A DNA stretch of 64,000 bases from Haloarcula amylovorans (GTDB lineage: Archaea > Halobacteriota > Halobacteria > Halobacteriales > Haloarculaceae): contig NZ_SRIF01000004.1 in assembly GCF_004681185.1 (NCBI RefSeq), positions 1 through 64,000 on the forward strand, in the 5' to 3' direction. The notes beneath the pieces are model-generated. The model was not told the origin of the DNA, did not search any database, and saw only the letters and a program-made list of their open reading frames with translations. Of the stretch, positions 17,869-26,910 are shown one piece after another (positions within the stretch are counted from its first letter, which is position 1; each line of letters opens with the position of its first letter). Made by a program: the position numbers and the translations under genes.

Positions 17869-18894
17869 ATGACCTGCACGATAACAGACGAGTACGAGCG
17901 CCGGGGTCTCGACGCCGTCTTTCTGGAGAACGACCACCTCCGGGTCGAACTGTTGCCCGGTAAGGGCGGCGACGTCACGGAGATACGCGACAAGCGCACC
18001 GACACGAACGTCCTGTTCGAAGCGCCCCACGAATGGCGCGCGCCGGCGACCGGCACCGTCGGCGCGCCGGACGGCGCGTACACCTTTCTCGACCACTACC
18101 CCGGTGGATGGCAAAGCGTCCTGCCGGGCGCGGGCGGCCCGTCGTCGGCCCACGGCGCGCCGCTCGCGCTCCACGGCGAGTCGAGTCTCGTCCCCTTCGA
18201 GACGTGGATTCTCGACTCGGGACCGGAGCGCGTTGCGGTCGAACTCACGGCCTCGCTCACCAGATACCCGTTCGACCTCGAACGTGAAATCTCGCTCGCC
18301 GCCGACGAGTCGGTACTCGAAGTGACCGAACGGGTGACCAATACCGGCACGGTACCGGTACAGTACTCGTGGCTCCAGCACATCGCGCTCGGCGAACCGC
18401 TCGTCGCCCCCGAAGCCTCGCTGTCGGTGCCCTGCGAGACGGTCCACGTCGACCCAGACCAGACGAACGGCACCGCTCGGCTGCCGCCCGGCGAGACGTT
18501 CGAGTGGCCGGTCTGTGAGACAGACGGCGGCCCGGTAGACCTCCGGGAGTTCCCGCCCGCCCCCGAGCGAGTCCACGACCTCGTGGCGCTCGCGGACCTC
18601 TCGGAAGGGCGGTACACGCTCTCGAACCCGGAACTCGACCTCGGCGTGACCGTCGAATTTCCCGAATCGCTGTACGAGTACCTCTGGTACTGGCAACCGC
18701 TCGGCGGGTTCGAGGAGGCACCCTTCTTCGGCCGGAACTACAACGTCGGGCTGGAGCCCTGCACGTCGATTCCCAACGCCGGTCTCGACGCCGCCGTCGA
18801 GAACGGGACGGCCAACGAGTTGGGGCCCGACGAAACCGTCGAATCGACCGTGCGGTTGTCGACGCACCGAGCCGAGCGGTCGACGCCGGAGTGA
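17869..18894 (+). CDS. Galactose mutarotase-like protein (aldose epimerase superfamily)
   Basis: A 341-residue beta-sandwich protein resembling the aldose-1-epimerase fold, close to uncharacterised sugar-binding families such as DUF4432/DUF5107. Visible cues are LRVELLPGKGGDVTEIRDKRT, GGWQSVLPGAG, HGESSLVPF, VTERVTNTG and the late NVGLEPCTS. It probably interconverts sugar anomers or binds a sugar. There is no signal peptide. It sits between the LLM enzyme and the MaoC hydratase on the same strand. Confidence 0.72.
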   Translation: MTCTITDEYERRGLDAVFLENDHLRVELLPGKGGDVTEIRDKRTDTNVLFEAPHEWRAPATGTVGAPDGAYTFLDHYPGGWQSVLPGAGGPSSAHGAPLALHGESSLVPFETWILDSGPERVAVELTASLTRYPFDLEREISLAADESVLEVTERVTNTGTVPVQYSWLQHIALGEPLVAPEASLSVPCETVHVDPDQTNGTARLPPGETFEWPVCETDGGPVDLREFPPAPERVHDLVALADLSEGRYTLSNPELDLGVTVEFPESLYEYLWYWQPLGGFEEAPFFGRNYNVGLEPCTSIPNAGLDAAVENGTANELGPDETVESTVRLSTHRAERSTPE

Positions 18895-18938
18895 GACGGC
18901 GGGGTGGCTTTATCTACCGCTCTGCCGAACGGGACCGT

Positions 18939-19397
18939 ATGTCAGCGCCGTCAAAGGACACCCACCGGTACTTCGAGGAAATCGAGGCGGGAGAGACCTA
19001 CAGCGTCGAGGATGCCCGGACGATCACTGAGGCAGACATCGTCAATTTCGCCGGACTCTCGGGCGATTTTCACCCGTTACACATGAGTAAGACCGCAGGC
19101 GAGGAGTCGGATTTCGGCGAGCGAATCGCCCACGGCAACCTCGTGTTCTCGGTGGCGGAAGCGCTCGTCGCCGACATGAACCCGCGGTCGTTCTCGTATG
19201 GGTACGACTCGCTCAGGTTCGTCAATCCAGTACCCATCGGGACGACACTGTCCGTCCACCGCGAAGTCGTCGAGACCGAGGAGTACAACGACTCGCTGGG
19301 ACGCGTCGTCTATCAGTACGAAGTGACCGACGGCGAGGAGACGCTGTTGGTCTGTAAGCACATCACGCTGGTCGAGCGACGAGACGCCGGGGCGTAG
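18939..19397 (+). CDS. MaoC-family enoyl-CoA hydratase
   Basis: A 152-residue single hot-dog-fold hydratase that adds water to a trans-enoyl-CoA. The catalytic pair is Asp43 and His48 in SGDFHPLH, followed by AHGNLVFSVAEAL. A TATA box TTTATCTA (18909-18916) lies about 25 nt before the ATG at 18939, which marks that codon as the start over the longer frame. In haloarchaea relatives act on PHA precursors or mesaconyl-CoA. With the CoA-transferase and CoA ligase nearby, it could hydrate an unsaturated CoA ester derived from sugar breakdown; that link is inference. Confidence 0.87.
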   Translation: MSAPSKDTHRYFEEIEAGETYSVEDARTITEADIVNFAGLSGDFHPLHMSKTAGEESDFGERIAHGNLVFSVAEALVADMNPRSFSYGYDSLRFVNPVPIGTTLSVHREVVETEEYNDSLGRVVYQYEVTDGEETLLVCKHITLVERRDAGA

Positions 19398-19438
19398 ATT
19401 CGTGCGCGTCGGCGGCGTGTCTGCGTGGCCCGCTCCTG

Positions 19439-19783
19439 TCACTCCCCGTCGGGTTCGAACCGCCAGATACGGTCCATGAAGGGGATGCCCGACTCCGGGT
19501 CCGCGTCGGCGTCGACGCCCGACTGCTTGAACTGGCCCGTGTAGCGCTCCCAGTCGGCCACTTCCTCGTCACCGTCGACGGCGTCGAGGTACGCGTCGAG
19601 ATCATCGCATTCCAGGATGCAGACGGCGACGTCGTCGCGGACGTACAGTTCGAACTCCTCGACACCGCCGCGTTCCATCGCGTCGGTCACCGCGTCGGGG
19701 ACGTCGTCGTGGGCCTCGACGTAGGCTTCGCGCTGGTCGGGGTCGAGTCGCTGGACGTAGACCGCTCGCTCTGTCTCCGGCAT
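19439..19783 (-). CDS. L-rhamnose mutarotase family protein
   Basis: A 114-residue alpha-beta barrel of the RhaM family, which interconverts the alpha and beta anomers of L-rhamnose or L-fucose. The family frame is visible: the early AVYVQRLDP strand, a helix with YVEAHDDVPDAV containing the conserved His, GGVEEFELYVRDDVAVCILEC and a DWERY segment near the end. It is divergent from the second UxuA-type gene (160 nt between starts) and converges on the MaoC gene. It supports deoxyhexose or uronate use by this island. Confidence 0.75.
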   Translation of the reverse strand: MPETERAVYVQRLDPDQREAYVEAHDDVPDAVTDAMERGGVEEFELYVRDDVAVCILECDDLDAYLDAVDGDEEVADWERYTGQFKQSGVDADADPESGIPFMDRIWRFEPDGE

Positions 19784-19942
19784 AGCCGAAGCGACTCCCG
19801 GCGAGCCAATGAGTGTTACGGCGTCTCACGGCCCGCTCCCGAACACTCCTTATCTACCGACCCGACGGGAACTCGGCGTGGCCCGCAGTGTCGAGACTGT
19901 TCAATCCGAGAGTATTAGTGTCACGGCGACGGCTACTCGTCT

Positions 19943-20908
19943 ATGGTTTCGCCTGCACTCATTCTCCCCCCGGAGCCCGATGAACGCTGGCAGCTGGCCA
20001 AACAGATGGGCGTCCAGCAGACGGTCATCCATCCGCTGGAAATCGGCAACGGCCGCACTCACTGGTCCTACGACGACCTGCAAGGACTGGACAACTGGCT
20101 CACGGACGCCGGGCTCGAATTTTCCGTCCTCGAAGGCTCGGTTCCCATCTCCGACCGGGTGCGCGTGGGGGCGGACGGACGAGACGCGGACATAGAGGTG
20201 TTCAAACAGTTCCTGCGTAACTGCGGGGAGGTCGGCATCCCCGTCGTCGCCTACGACTGGATGGCCGGTGTCCGCTGGGCACGCACCGCCGCCCACGTCG
20301 AGTCCCGCGGTGGCTCCTACGTCACCGAGTTCGATATCGAGAAGACGCGGGGCGGCCCCGAACCGTTCCCCGACGTGACCCACGAGGACGTCTGGGAGGC
20401 GCTCGAATACTTTGTCCAAGAGGTGACGCCTGTCGCGGAAGAAGCGGACGTGAAACTCGCGCTTCACCCGGACGACCCGCCCCGCGAGTCGCTGCGCAGC
20501 ACGCCGCGCGTCGTCGGCAGCGTCGAGGCGTACGACCGCGTGCTCTCGGCCTACGAGAGCGAGCACAACGGCCTCACGTTCTGTCAGGGGAACTTCGCTG
20601 CGATGGGGGCGGACATCCCCGAGGCCATCGAGCACTTCGGCGACAGAATCAACTTCGTCCACTTCCGAGACGTCGAGGGAGACGCCGACCACTTCGTCGA
20701 GACGTGGCACGACGACGGGCCGACGGACATGCTGGCGGCGATGCGCGCCTACGAGGACTACGTCGGCGCGGACGTGCCGATGCGGCCCGACCACGTCCCG
20801 ACGATGGCCGGCGAGGACAACTCCAACCCCGGCTACCACACGAAGGGGCGGCTGTTCGCTATCGGCTACATGCGCGGTCTGCGAGAACAGGCCCATGCAG
20901 ATCGATAG
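19943..20908 (+). CDS. Mannonate dehydratase-like (UxuA family), second paralogue
   Basis: A 321-residue TIM-barrel protein related to the product of 14131-15192 but shorter. Shared family segments are LALHPDDPP, TFCQGNFAAMG, INFVHFRDVEG and MRPDHVP, with the terminal GYMRGL helix. It lacks the N-terminal acidic tail of its paralogue. A TATA-like TATTAG at about 19914 precedes the ATG by 28 nt. It should dehydrate an aldonate; two paralogues in one island suggest two different epimeric substrates or one degenerate activity. Confidence 0.83.
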   Translation: MVSPALILPPEPDERWQLAKQMGVQQTVIHPLEIGNGRTHWSYDDLQGLDNWLTDAGLEFSVLEGSVPISDRVRVGADGRDADIEVFKQFLRNCGEVGIPVVAYDWMAGVRWARTAAHVESRGGSYVTEFDIEKTRGGPEPFPDVTHEDVWEALEYFVQEVTPVAEEADVKLALHPDDPPRESLRSTPRVVGSVEAYDRVLSAYESEHNGLTFCQGNFAAMGADIPEAIEHFGDRINFVHFRDVEGDADHFVETWHDDGPTDMLAAMRAYEDYVGADVPMRPDHVPTMAGEDNSNPGYHTKGRLFAIGYMRGLREQAHADR

Positions 20909-20914
20909 CCCTTC

Positions 20915-21808
20915 TCAGACCTCGATGTCCGACCGGAACTCCTCGCGGCCCATCACGCCGAGATTGAGGCGGTAGAGGCTCCCCGCGCCCTCGCCTTCTG
21001 TCTCGCGCGTCTCGACGCAGGCGGTCGTCACGTAGGCCGTCTCGTAGTCCTCGCCGCCGAACGTGACCGACGACACCTTCCGCGGGTCGAACTCGACCGT
21101 CGTTTTGCGGGTCCCGTCCGGGGCGAAGCGAATCAGTTTGTTGCCGTCCCAGAACGCCGACCAGACGTGGTCCTCTCCGTCGACGGTCATCCCGTCCGGA
21201 TATCCCTCGATACCGCTCGCGTCGAGGAACGTCTCGGGGTCCGAGATCTCGCCGGTCGCGCGGTCGTAGTCGTAGCGGTAGATGTACCCCGGCGAGTCCG
21301 GATCGACCTCGGCGGTGTCGGTAAAGTAAAACTGCGAGCGGTCGCCGGTGAAGCCCATCCCGTTCGGGAGGACGCACTCGTCTATCAGTTCGAACGTCCC
21401 GTCGGTGTCTAATCGGTATAGCTGCCCGGGTAGGTCGCGCTCCGTATCGGGCATCACGCCGGCGAAGACGCGGCCCTCGGGGTCGGCGATGACGTCGTTG
21501 AACCGCTCGTGAAATCGCTCCGGCTCCGGTTCGACGACGGTGTCGACCGCGCCCGTCGTCTGGTCAAGTCGGCGTACCGCGCCCCATTCCTGAAACAGCA
21601 GTAGCGACCCGTCTGTCTGGAACGTGAACCCGCCGATACGCTCCTCGCCGTCCTCGTAGACGAGTTCGTGGTCGTCGGCCGCCGGGTCGTAGCGGTAAAT
21701 GCGTCCCTGCGGGATGTCGGCCCAGTAGAGCAGCTCCTCGTCGGGGTGCCACAGCGGTCCTTCGCCGGTCTCACACTCGATATCGACGACGAGCTCCGGT
21801 CGTGTCAT
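20915..21808 (-). CDS. xacC: SMP-30/gluconolactonase-family sugar lactonase
   Basis: A 297-residue six-bladed beta-propeller that hydrolyses sugar lactones with one divalent metal. The expected metal ligands are seen: Glu in GEGPLWH (N-terminus), Asn in RFNDV, Asn in PNGMGF and Asp in YPDGMTVDGE. It fits the Haloferax xylonolactonase XacC by family; the symbol is therefore tentative. A TATA-like GTTTACGG (21833-21840) lies about 27 nt upstream of the ATG. It converges with the second UxuA-type gene, stop to stop in 6 nt, and follows the ATPase gene 64 nt downstream on the same strand. Confidence 0.78.
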   Translation of the reverse strand: MTRPELVVDIECETGEGPLWHPDEELLYWADIPQGRIYRYDPAADDHELVYEDGEERIGGFTFQTDGSLLLFQEWGAVRRLDQTTGAVDTVVEPEPERFHERFNDVIADPEGRVFAGVMPDTERDLPGQLYRLDTDGTFELIDECVLPNGMGFTGDRSQFYFTDTAEVDPDSPGYIYRYDYDRATGEISDPETFLDASGIEGYPDGMTVDGEDHVWSAFWDGNKLIRFAPDGTRKTTVEFDPRKVSSVTFGGEDYETAYVTTACVETRETEGEGAGSLYRLNLGVMGREEFRSDIEV

Positions 21809-21872
21809 ACTCGACGTCTCGCCCCAGTAGACCGTAAACGTGTCTGTCCCAGCGAAAAACCGAACGCGGCGC

Positions 21873-22703
21873 TCAGTCGTCGTCCAGCCGACCGTCGTTA
21901 AGCGTCCCGGTAGTCATCAGTTCGTTCAGCTCTTCGAGGTCCGTCTCGCTCGGTTCGAGCGTCCCGACGAGCGACCCCCGAAACAGGACGCCGATGCGGT
22001 CGGCGTGTTCGAGGACGGACTCGATGTTGTGGCTGACGATGATGATGGTGATGCCCTCGTCGGCGAGTTTGTCGACGGTGTCTTGGACGAGGCGGGTCGC
22101 GTCGACGGAGAGGGCGCTCGTCGGTTCGTCCAAGATGATGACGTCCGGGTCGAACGCCAGCGCGCGGCCGATGGCGACGAGCTGGCGCTGGCCCCCCGAA
22201 AGGAACTCGACTTCTGTCCTGATGTCCAGGTCGCGTCCGAGCTGGTCCATCATTATCTGTTCGGTGCGCTCGTACGTATCGTCCCAGTCGATGACCTGCA
22301 GCGGGCCGAACCCCTTGCGTGGGAACTGGCCCATGAAGATGTTCGTCGCGATGTCGAGGTCGTTCATCAGCGCCAGGTCCTGATAGACGGTCTCGATGCC
22401 GTTGTCCCGGGCGTCCGAGGGGTTGCTGAAGTGGACCTCGCGGCCGTCTTTGTAGATCCTGCCGCTCGTGGGCTCGTGGACGCCGCTGAGGACGTTCATC
22501 AGCGTCGACTTCCCCGCGCCGTTGTCACCGACGAGCGCGTATATCTCGCCCGGTTCGACCGCTAGCGAGACATCTTCGAGAGCGACGATGCGGCCGAACT
22601 GCTTCGTGACGTCTTCGACGCGAATCTTCGGCTCCGTCGTCCGGTCGCGGTCGGCCTGCTGGGCCGACTCTTCCCCGCTCGTGGGGCTGTCCTCGACGCT
22701 CAT
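21873..22703 (-). CDS. Ribose-type (CUT2) sugar ABC transporter ATP-binding protein
   Basis: A 276-residue ATPase that powers sugar import. It has Walker A GDNGAGKST, signature LSGGQRQLV, Walker B VIILDEPTSALS and a final His in VSHN. Unlike bacterial RbsA, which has two fused ATPase modules, this is a single module, so the working transporter would use a homodimer. The first 25 residues are a polar tail. The ATG overlaps the permease stop by 4 nt, giving tight coupling. The order binding protein-permease-ATPase (24949 to 21873) is one operon. Confidence 0.92.
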   Translation of the reverse strand: MSVEDSPTSGEESAQQADRDRTTEPKIRVEDVTKQFGRIVALEDVSLAVEPGEIYALVGDNGAGKSTLMNVLSGVHEPTSGRIYKDGREVHFSNPSDARDNGIETVYQDLALMNDLDIATNIFMGQFPRKGFGPLQVIDWDDTYERTEQIMMDQLGRDLDIRTEVEFLSGGQRQLVAIGRALAFDPDVIILDEPTSALSVDATRLVQDTVDKLADEGITIIIVSHNIESVLEHADRIGVLFRGSLVGTLEPSETDLEELNELMTTGTLNDGRLDDD

Positions 22704-23707
22704 ACCGCACCACTCGCGAGGATGCGAGAGCGAATCTTGCTCTGCGTGCTGTACAGCAGGATAGCGACGAGCAGGACGATTCCGTTTATCATCTGTATCT
22801 GGGTGGCCCCGACGGCGGGGCTGTTGTTCAGCGCGGACTGGACGAGCTGGATGAGGATAACCCCGCCCAGCGCGCCGGTTATCTTCCCGCGGCCGCCGAA
22901 CAGGCTGATGCCGCCGATGACGGCCCCGGCGAACGCCTGGAACACCAGCCCCTCGCCGATGAGCGGCGGGACGACGCCGACGAACCCGGTCAGCATCAAT
23001 CCGGCGATGGCCGACAGCAGGCCGCTAATAGTGTAGATGACGATGATGAGTCGCTCGGTGTCGATGCCCACCTCGCGGGCCGAGACCTCCGAGCTTCCGA
23101 GTGCGTACACCGACTGGCCGAAGGAAGTGTAGCGCAACACCAACCCGAAGACGAGGAACGCCAGCAGCATGACACCGATAGCGAGGTCGGGCGTTCCGCC
23201 AACTTGGACGTACAACCGTGGAAGTCCAGTCACGGGTTGGGTCTGCATAGCCGTCTTCGCGCCCTCGAAGATGATGAGGAACGCAAGCGTTTGAAGGAAC
23301 GGGTTAAGACCAACCTTCGCTATCATCACGCCGTTGGCTAACCCGATGATAGCGCCGGTCACCAGGATGACGCCGAACCCGACCCACGGGCTGGTCGTGA
23401 CGGCCCAGCAACTCGGACACGTCCCGAGCAACATCCCGGTGAACATCGCCGAGAAACCGGCGATAGAGCCGATCGAGAGGTCGAAGTGCCCGGAGAGGAG
23501 ACAGAGGCTCTCGGCGAGGACCAACAAGCCGATCGGAACTGCGCCCCACAGTATCAGCTGCATCGACCGGAACGTCTGGGGGACCGTCAGGAAGATTCCA
23601 ATGATGACGATGCCCAGAATCGGCCATATCATGTTGTCCAGTAGCGTCAGCGCTACGTCGTCTCGATCGCCGACCGTCCTGCCGATGAAACCTTGTTCAG
23701 TAGACAT
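22700..23707 (-). CDS. Ribose-type (CUT2) sugar ABC transporter permease
   Basis: A 335-residue membrane protein with about ten hydrophobic helices. It carries the family block LSGHFDLSIGSIAGFSAM (the conserved xDLSxG region) and the GLANGVMIAKVGLNPFLQTL region that contacts the ATPase. The loop GEGLVFQAFAGAVIGGISLFGGRGKITG is the usual CUT2 signature. Its start is 24 nt after the stop of the binding-protein gene, and its end overlaps the ATPase start by 4 nt. Confidence 0.92.
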   Translation of the reverse strand: MSTEQGFIGRTVGDRDDVALTLLDNMIWPILGIVIIGIFLTVPQTFRSMQLILWGAVPIGLLVLAESLCLLSGHFDLSIGSIAGFSAMFTGMLLGTCPSCWAVTTSPWVGFGVILVTGAIIGLANGVMIAKVGLNPFLQTLAFLIIFEGAKTAMQTQPVTGLPRLYVQVGGTPDLAIGVMLLAFLVFGLVLRYTSFGQSVYALGSSEVSAREVGIDTERLIIVIYTISGLLSAIAGLMLTGFVGVVPPLIGEGLVFQAFAGAVIGGISLFGGRGKITGALGGVILIQLVQSALNNSPAVGATQIQMINGIVLLVAILLYSTQSKIRSRILASGAV

Positions 23708-23731
23708 TTTTTGGGAGGAGAGTCGGAGTCG

Positions 23732-24949
23732 TTAGCCCCAGATGTTGCCCCAGAGATACGGCTCGTCGTAGTTCTCTTGGGTGATCACGACGCTGTTCGT
23801 CCTGAACCATGGGTGGCCGTTCTGCTCTCGCATGATACCCGGCTCCCAGATGGGCTCGGACCACATCTCGACACCCTTGTGGTTTCCTGTCTCGACGCTG
23901 AACTGGTCGGACGTGACTTCGCTCTCCACTTCGGGGATGACGCTCTGGTCGTTGCCCGCCTCGACGTACATCTTCATGTACTTCAACGCGATGGGGTTGT
24001 AGAAGTAGTTGGGCTGGTCGACGGCGGCATCGATCGTTCCGTCACCGACGAGCGGGTTGACCTCGGGGCTCCCGTCCATCTGCGTCAGACAGATGTGGCC
24101 CTCTTCGCCCTTCGGGACCAGCATATCGAGGTTGCGAACCGCCTGCACGACGCCGAGTCCCATCGAGAGGTTCCCCGAGTAGATGCCATCGACGCGTCCG
24201 TTGGAGTTGATCCACTCTTGGACGGTCCGCTGGGCGACGTCACGAGCGTACTCACCGTTGAGCGTCTGGACGACTTCGACGCGGTCGTTCTCGGACATCA
24301 CGTCGAGGAACCCCTGTGAACGCTGGTTCGCCGACTGGTTGCCCTGCACACCGCGGACGTTCAGCACACGCCACGTGTCCTTGTCCGGATACTGCGATTC
24401 GAGTGCTTTGACCATCTGTTCGGCCGAACTCGCCCCGCCGTCGTAGTTGCTGAAGCCGACGTAGAGTGGTATCTCGGAACTGGACGTGTCGGCGTTCGTC
24501 GCAAACACTGGTGTCCCGCCCTCTATCGCCTGATTGATTGCTCCCTCAGCAGCACCCGTCTGCCAGACGCCGACGAGGATGCCGTCGTAGTCGCCGTTGG
24601 CGAACTCGCGGATGTCCTGGACCTGTTTCTGTGCGCTCTGCTGGTTCGGGCGGACGTCCAGTTGGATGCCCTGGTCCTCGGCGTAGAACCGCGCGGCCTC
24701 GATATACGCCGTAATCCAGGCCCCACCCCGAACGTACGCGGTCATGCCAACCTTCTGCAGACTGCCGCTGCCGCCGCCGCCGGTACTCGTGCCGGTGGTT
24801 CCGCCGTCGCCACCGGTCCCGGTCCCGCCGTCACCACTGGTACCACCGTCGCCGCCGTCGCCACCGTCACCGCCACACCCGGCGAGCGAAACCGTGGTGA
24901 TCGTCGCTCCAGTCGCCTTTAAAAACTTACGTCTGGTATTGTCAGACAT
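23732..24949 (-). CDS. CUT2 sugar-binding lipoprotein
   Basis: A 405-residue exported lipoprotein of the RbsB/periplasmic-binding-protein-like class. It has a twin-arginine motif RRKFLK (residues 6-11), lipobox LAGC with Cys25, and a glycine-rich linker to about residue 62 built of short GGDGG/TGG units. The mature domain follows the LacI-like binding fold (DGILVGVWQTGAAEGAINQAIEGGTPVFATNADT). A TATA-like ATTTATGTAGG (about 24975-24985) sits 27-35 nt upstream of the ATG. It is the first gene of the three-gene transporter operon. The ligand is unknown. Confidence 0.93.
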   Translation of the reverse strand: MSDNTRRKFLKATGATITTVSLAGCGGDGGDGGDGGTSGDGGTGTGGDGGTTGTSTGGGGSGSLQKVGMTAYVRGGAWITAYIEAARFYAEDQGIQLDVRPNQQSAQKQVQDIREFANGDYDGILVGVWQTGAAEGAINQAIEGGTPVFATNADTSSSEIPLYVGFSNYDGGASSAEQMVKALESQYPDKDTWRVLNVRGVQGNQSANQRSQGFLDVMSENDRVEVVQTLNGEYARDVAQRTVQEWINSNGRVDGIYSGNLSMGLGVVQAVRNLDMLVPKGEEGHICLTQMDGSPEVNPLVGDGTIDAAVDQPNYFYNPIALKYMKMYVEAGNDQSVIPEVESEVTSDQFSVETGNHKGVEMWSEPIWEPGIMREQNGHPWFRTNSVVITQENYDEPYLWGNIWG

Positions 24950-25169
24950 ACCTACCTACAGTAGCGAACGTTCCTACATAAATGTTGTTGAACATCAGAT
25001 GCCCCGTTGACCTATCGAGTCCGGCGGATTGGCACGGCAATCACGCTTCGTGAATTCGTCTTATTGTCGGCAGAGTTTCAATACAGTGCCCGCCACGAAC
25101 AGCGCCTCTCGACATCCGCTCGATTCCACTGTCGGTAGGTTCTTCTCGACAGGACGCCCACCGTGGGAT

Positions 25170-25841
25170 ATGAGACTCTATCTCGATACAGCAGACCTCG
25201 GCCAGATCCGTGAGATGGCCCGACTCGGCGTTCTCGACGGCGTGACAACGAACCCGGCTATCGTCGCCGGCACGGAGAAGTCGTATCGAAATGCGGTCGA
25301 AGACATCGCTGAGGTAGTAGACGGCCCGGTGTTCGCACAGGTCATCGCCGCCGACGCCGACGAGATGGTCCGCGAAGCGCGGGGTTATCAGGAGTGGGCC
25401 GCCGACGTGGTGGCGAAGATCCCCGCCACCCGCGCGGGGTTCGAGGCGCTCTCCCGCCTCCGAACCGGAGGGATTCCGGCGGGAACGACGGTCGTGTTCT
25501 CCGTCGAGCAGGCGGTGCTGGCGGCGAAGAACGACGCCTCGTTCGTTGCCCCCTACGTCGGCCGCCTCGACGACGCCGGTTCGGACGGGGTCGAGACTGT
25601 CCGCCGGATGCAGGAGATATACGACACCTACGGGTTCGAGACGGAGCTTCTGGCGGCCAGCATTCGGAACACCACACAGGCCGTCGCACTCTACGAAGCC
25701 GGCGTCGACGCGGTGACGATGTCGCCGGAGGTCCTCGAAGCGCATATCCCACACCCGAAGACCGACGAGGGCGTCGCCGGATTCGAGGCGGCGTGGGGCG
25801 ACCGTGGGAGTCCACTCGATGAACGCGGCGACAGTAGCTAA
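25170..25841 (+). CDS. Transaldolase-like aldolase (fructose-6-phosphate aldolase family)
   Basis: A 223-residue small-form transaldolase/FSA, cutting or joining ketose units via a lysine Schiff base. It starts with the family signature MRLYLDTADLGQI and has GVTTNPAI (about residues 26-33). The catalytic Lys83 is in VAKIPAT. FGFETELLAASIRN-type and DAVTMSPEVLE segments follow. I rejected the longer frame from 25029 because it adds a non-acidic tail with no homology. The kinase gene starts 25 nt after its stop. The pair suggests phosphorylation and cleavage of one imported sugar. Confidence 0.87.
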   Translation: MRLYLDTADLGQIREMARLGVLDGVTTNPAIVAGTEKSYRNAVEDIAEVVDGPVFAQVIAADADEMVREARGYQEWAADVVAKIPATRAGFEALSRLRTGGIPAGTTVVFSVEQAVLAAKNDASFVAPYVGRLDDAGSDGVETVRRMQEIYDTYGFETELLAASIRNTTQAVALYEAGVDAVTMSPEVLEAHIPHPKTDEGVAGFEAAWGDRGSPLDERGDSS

Positions 25842-25866
25842 GTACGGGGCCGCTCAACTCTCGGGC

Positions 25867-26838
25867 ATGACCGACGATCCAACCGTGCTGGTAGCAGGCG
25901 ATACGCTGGTCGATTTCGTTCCCGAGCGGGCGGGCCCACCGGGACAGGCGGGCGGCTACACGCCGAAGTTCGGTGGCTCGGGCGCAAACGTCGCGCTCGC
26001 CCTCGACCGCATCGGCGTCCCGCCCCTGTTCTGGACGCGCCTCGCCAGCGACGACTTCGGTGCGTTCCTGCGCTCGCATCTAGAGGACTCGTCGATTCCC
26101 GACGACTTGCTCGTGACCGACGCGGACGCGCGGACGACGCTCGCCGTCGTCACACACGACGAAGACGGCGACCGCTCGTTTTCGTTCTACCGCGAGGACG
26201 GCGCGGATACACGCTTTCGACCCGGGAGCGTCGCCGATGCGACGCTCGATTCGGTGTCGTGGGTCCATACGACCGGCGTGATAATGAGCGTCGAACCGAG
26301 TCGGACGGCCACGCTCGAACTCCAGTCCCGCGCGAGCGACCGCTGTACGGTGTCGCTGGACCCGAACTGGCGACCGGAGATGTGGGAGAGCCCCTACGAG
26401 TTCGGGGCCGTCGTCCGGGGTGCGTTGGACGCCGTCGATGTCGTCAAGGCGACGCCGGCGGACCTCGAAGCCGCCGGGTTCGAGACGGACGACCCCGAGG
26501 CGCTCGCACAGACCGTCGCCGACTACGGCCCGCACACCGTCGTGTTGACACTCGGCGGCGAGGGAGCGCTGTGTTACGGCACCGAGGAGAGCCCGGTCTC
26601 CGGGTGGGGGCGTCACGAGGGGTACGATGTCGACGTCGTCGATACGACGGGTGCGGGTGATGCCTTTCTTGCGGGATTCATCGCCGCGCTGACTCACGAC
26701 GTGACCGACGCCGAGTCTGCGCTCGCACTTGCGAACGCAGCGGGGGCCGTCGCCACGACCCAGCCTGGTGCGGTGTCGGCGCTGACCGGCTTCGATCGAA
26801 TTCGGCGGTTTCACGACGAGATTCCCTGGGTCGAATAG
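25867..26838 (+). CDS. PfkB-family carbohydrate kinase
   Basis: A 323-residue ribokinase-fold sugar kinase. PfkB signature 1 is visible as FGGSGANVALALDRIG near residue 38. Signature 2 is DTTGAGDAFLAGF at 259-271, with Asp265 as the catalytic base. Possible substrates are fructose, ribose, 2-keto-3-deoxygluconate or a ketose phosphate; the FSA-type aldolase just upstream favours a ketose or ketose phosphate. The ATG at 25867 is preferred to 25804, which would overlap the aldolase gene. It ends 72 nt before the IclR gene. Confidence 0.88.
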   Translation: MTDDPTVLVAGDTLVDFVPERAGPPGQAGGYTPKFGGSGANVALALDRIGVPPLFWTRLASDDFGAFLRSHLEDSSIPDDLLVTDADARTTLAVVTHDEDGDRSFSFYREDGADTRFRPGSVADATLDSVSWVHTTGVIMSVEPSRTATLELQSRASDRCTVSLDPNWRPEMWESPYEFGAVVRGALDAVDVVKATPADLEAAGFETDDPEALAQTVADYGPHTVVLTLGGEGALCYGTEESPVSGWGRHEGYDVDVVDTTGAGDAFLAGFIAALTHDVTDAESALALANAAGAVATTQPGAVSALTGFDRIRRFHDEIPWVE

Positions 26839-26910
26839 CTGTCTGGCCCGTGCGGACGGCCGTTCCGTTCTGGTGAACAGACCTATATCCTAGGGCGTCG
26901 TAGCCGTGGT

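Noticed and set aside
24750..24900. Short GGDGG-type repeats in the lipoprotein genes (also 31010-31150)
   Set aside because: They encode the usual flexible glycine linker after the lipidated Cys; coding low complexity, not a mobile or CRISPR repeat.
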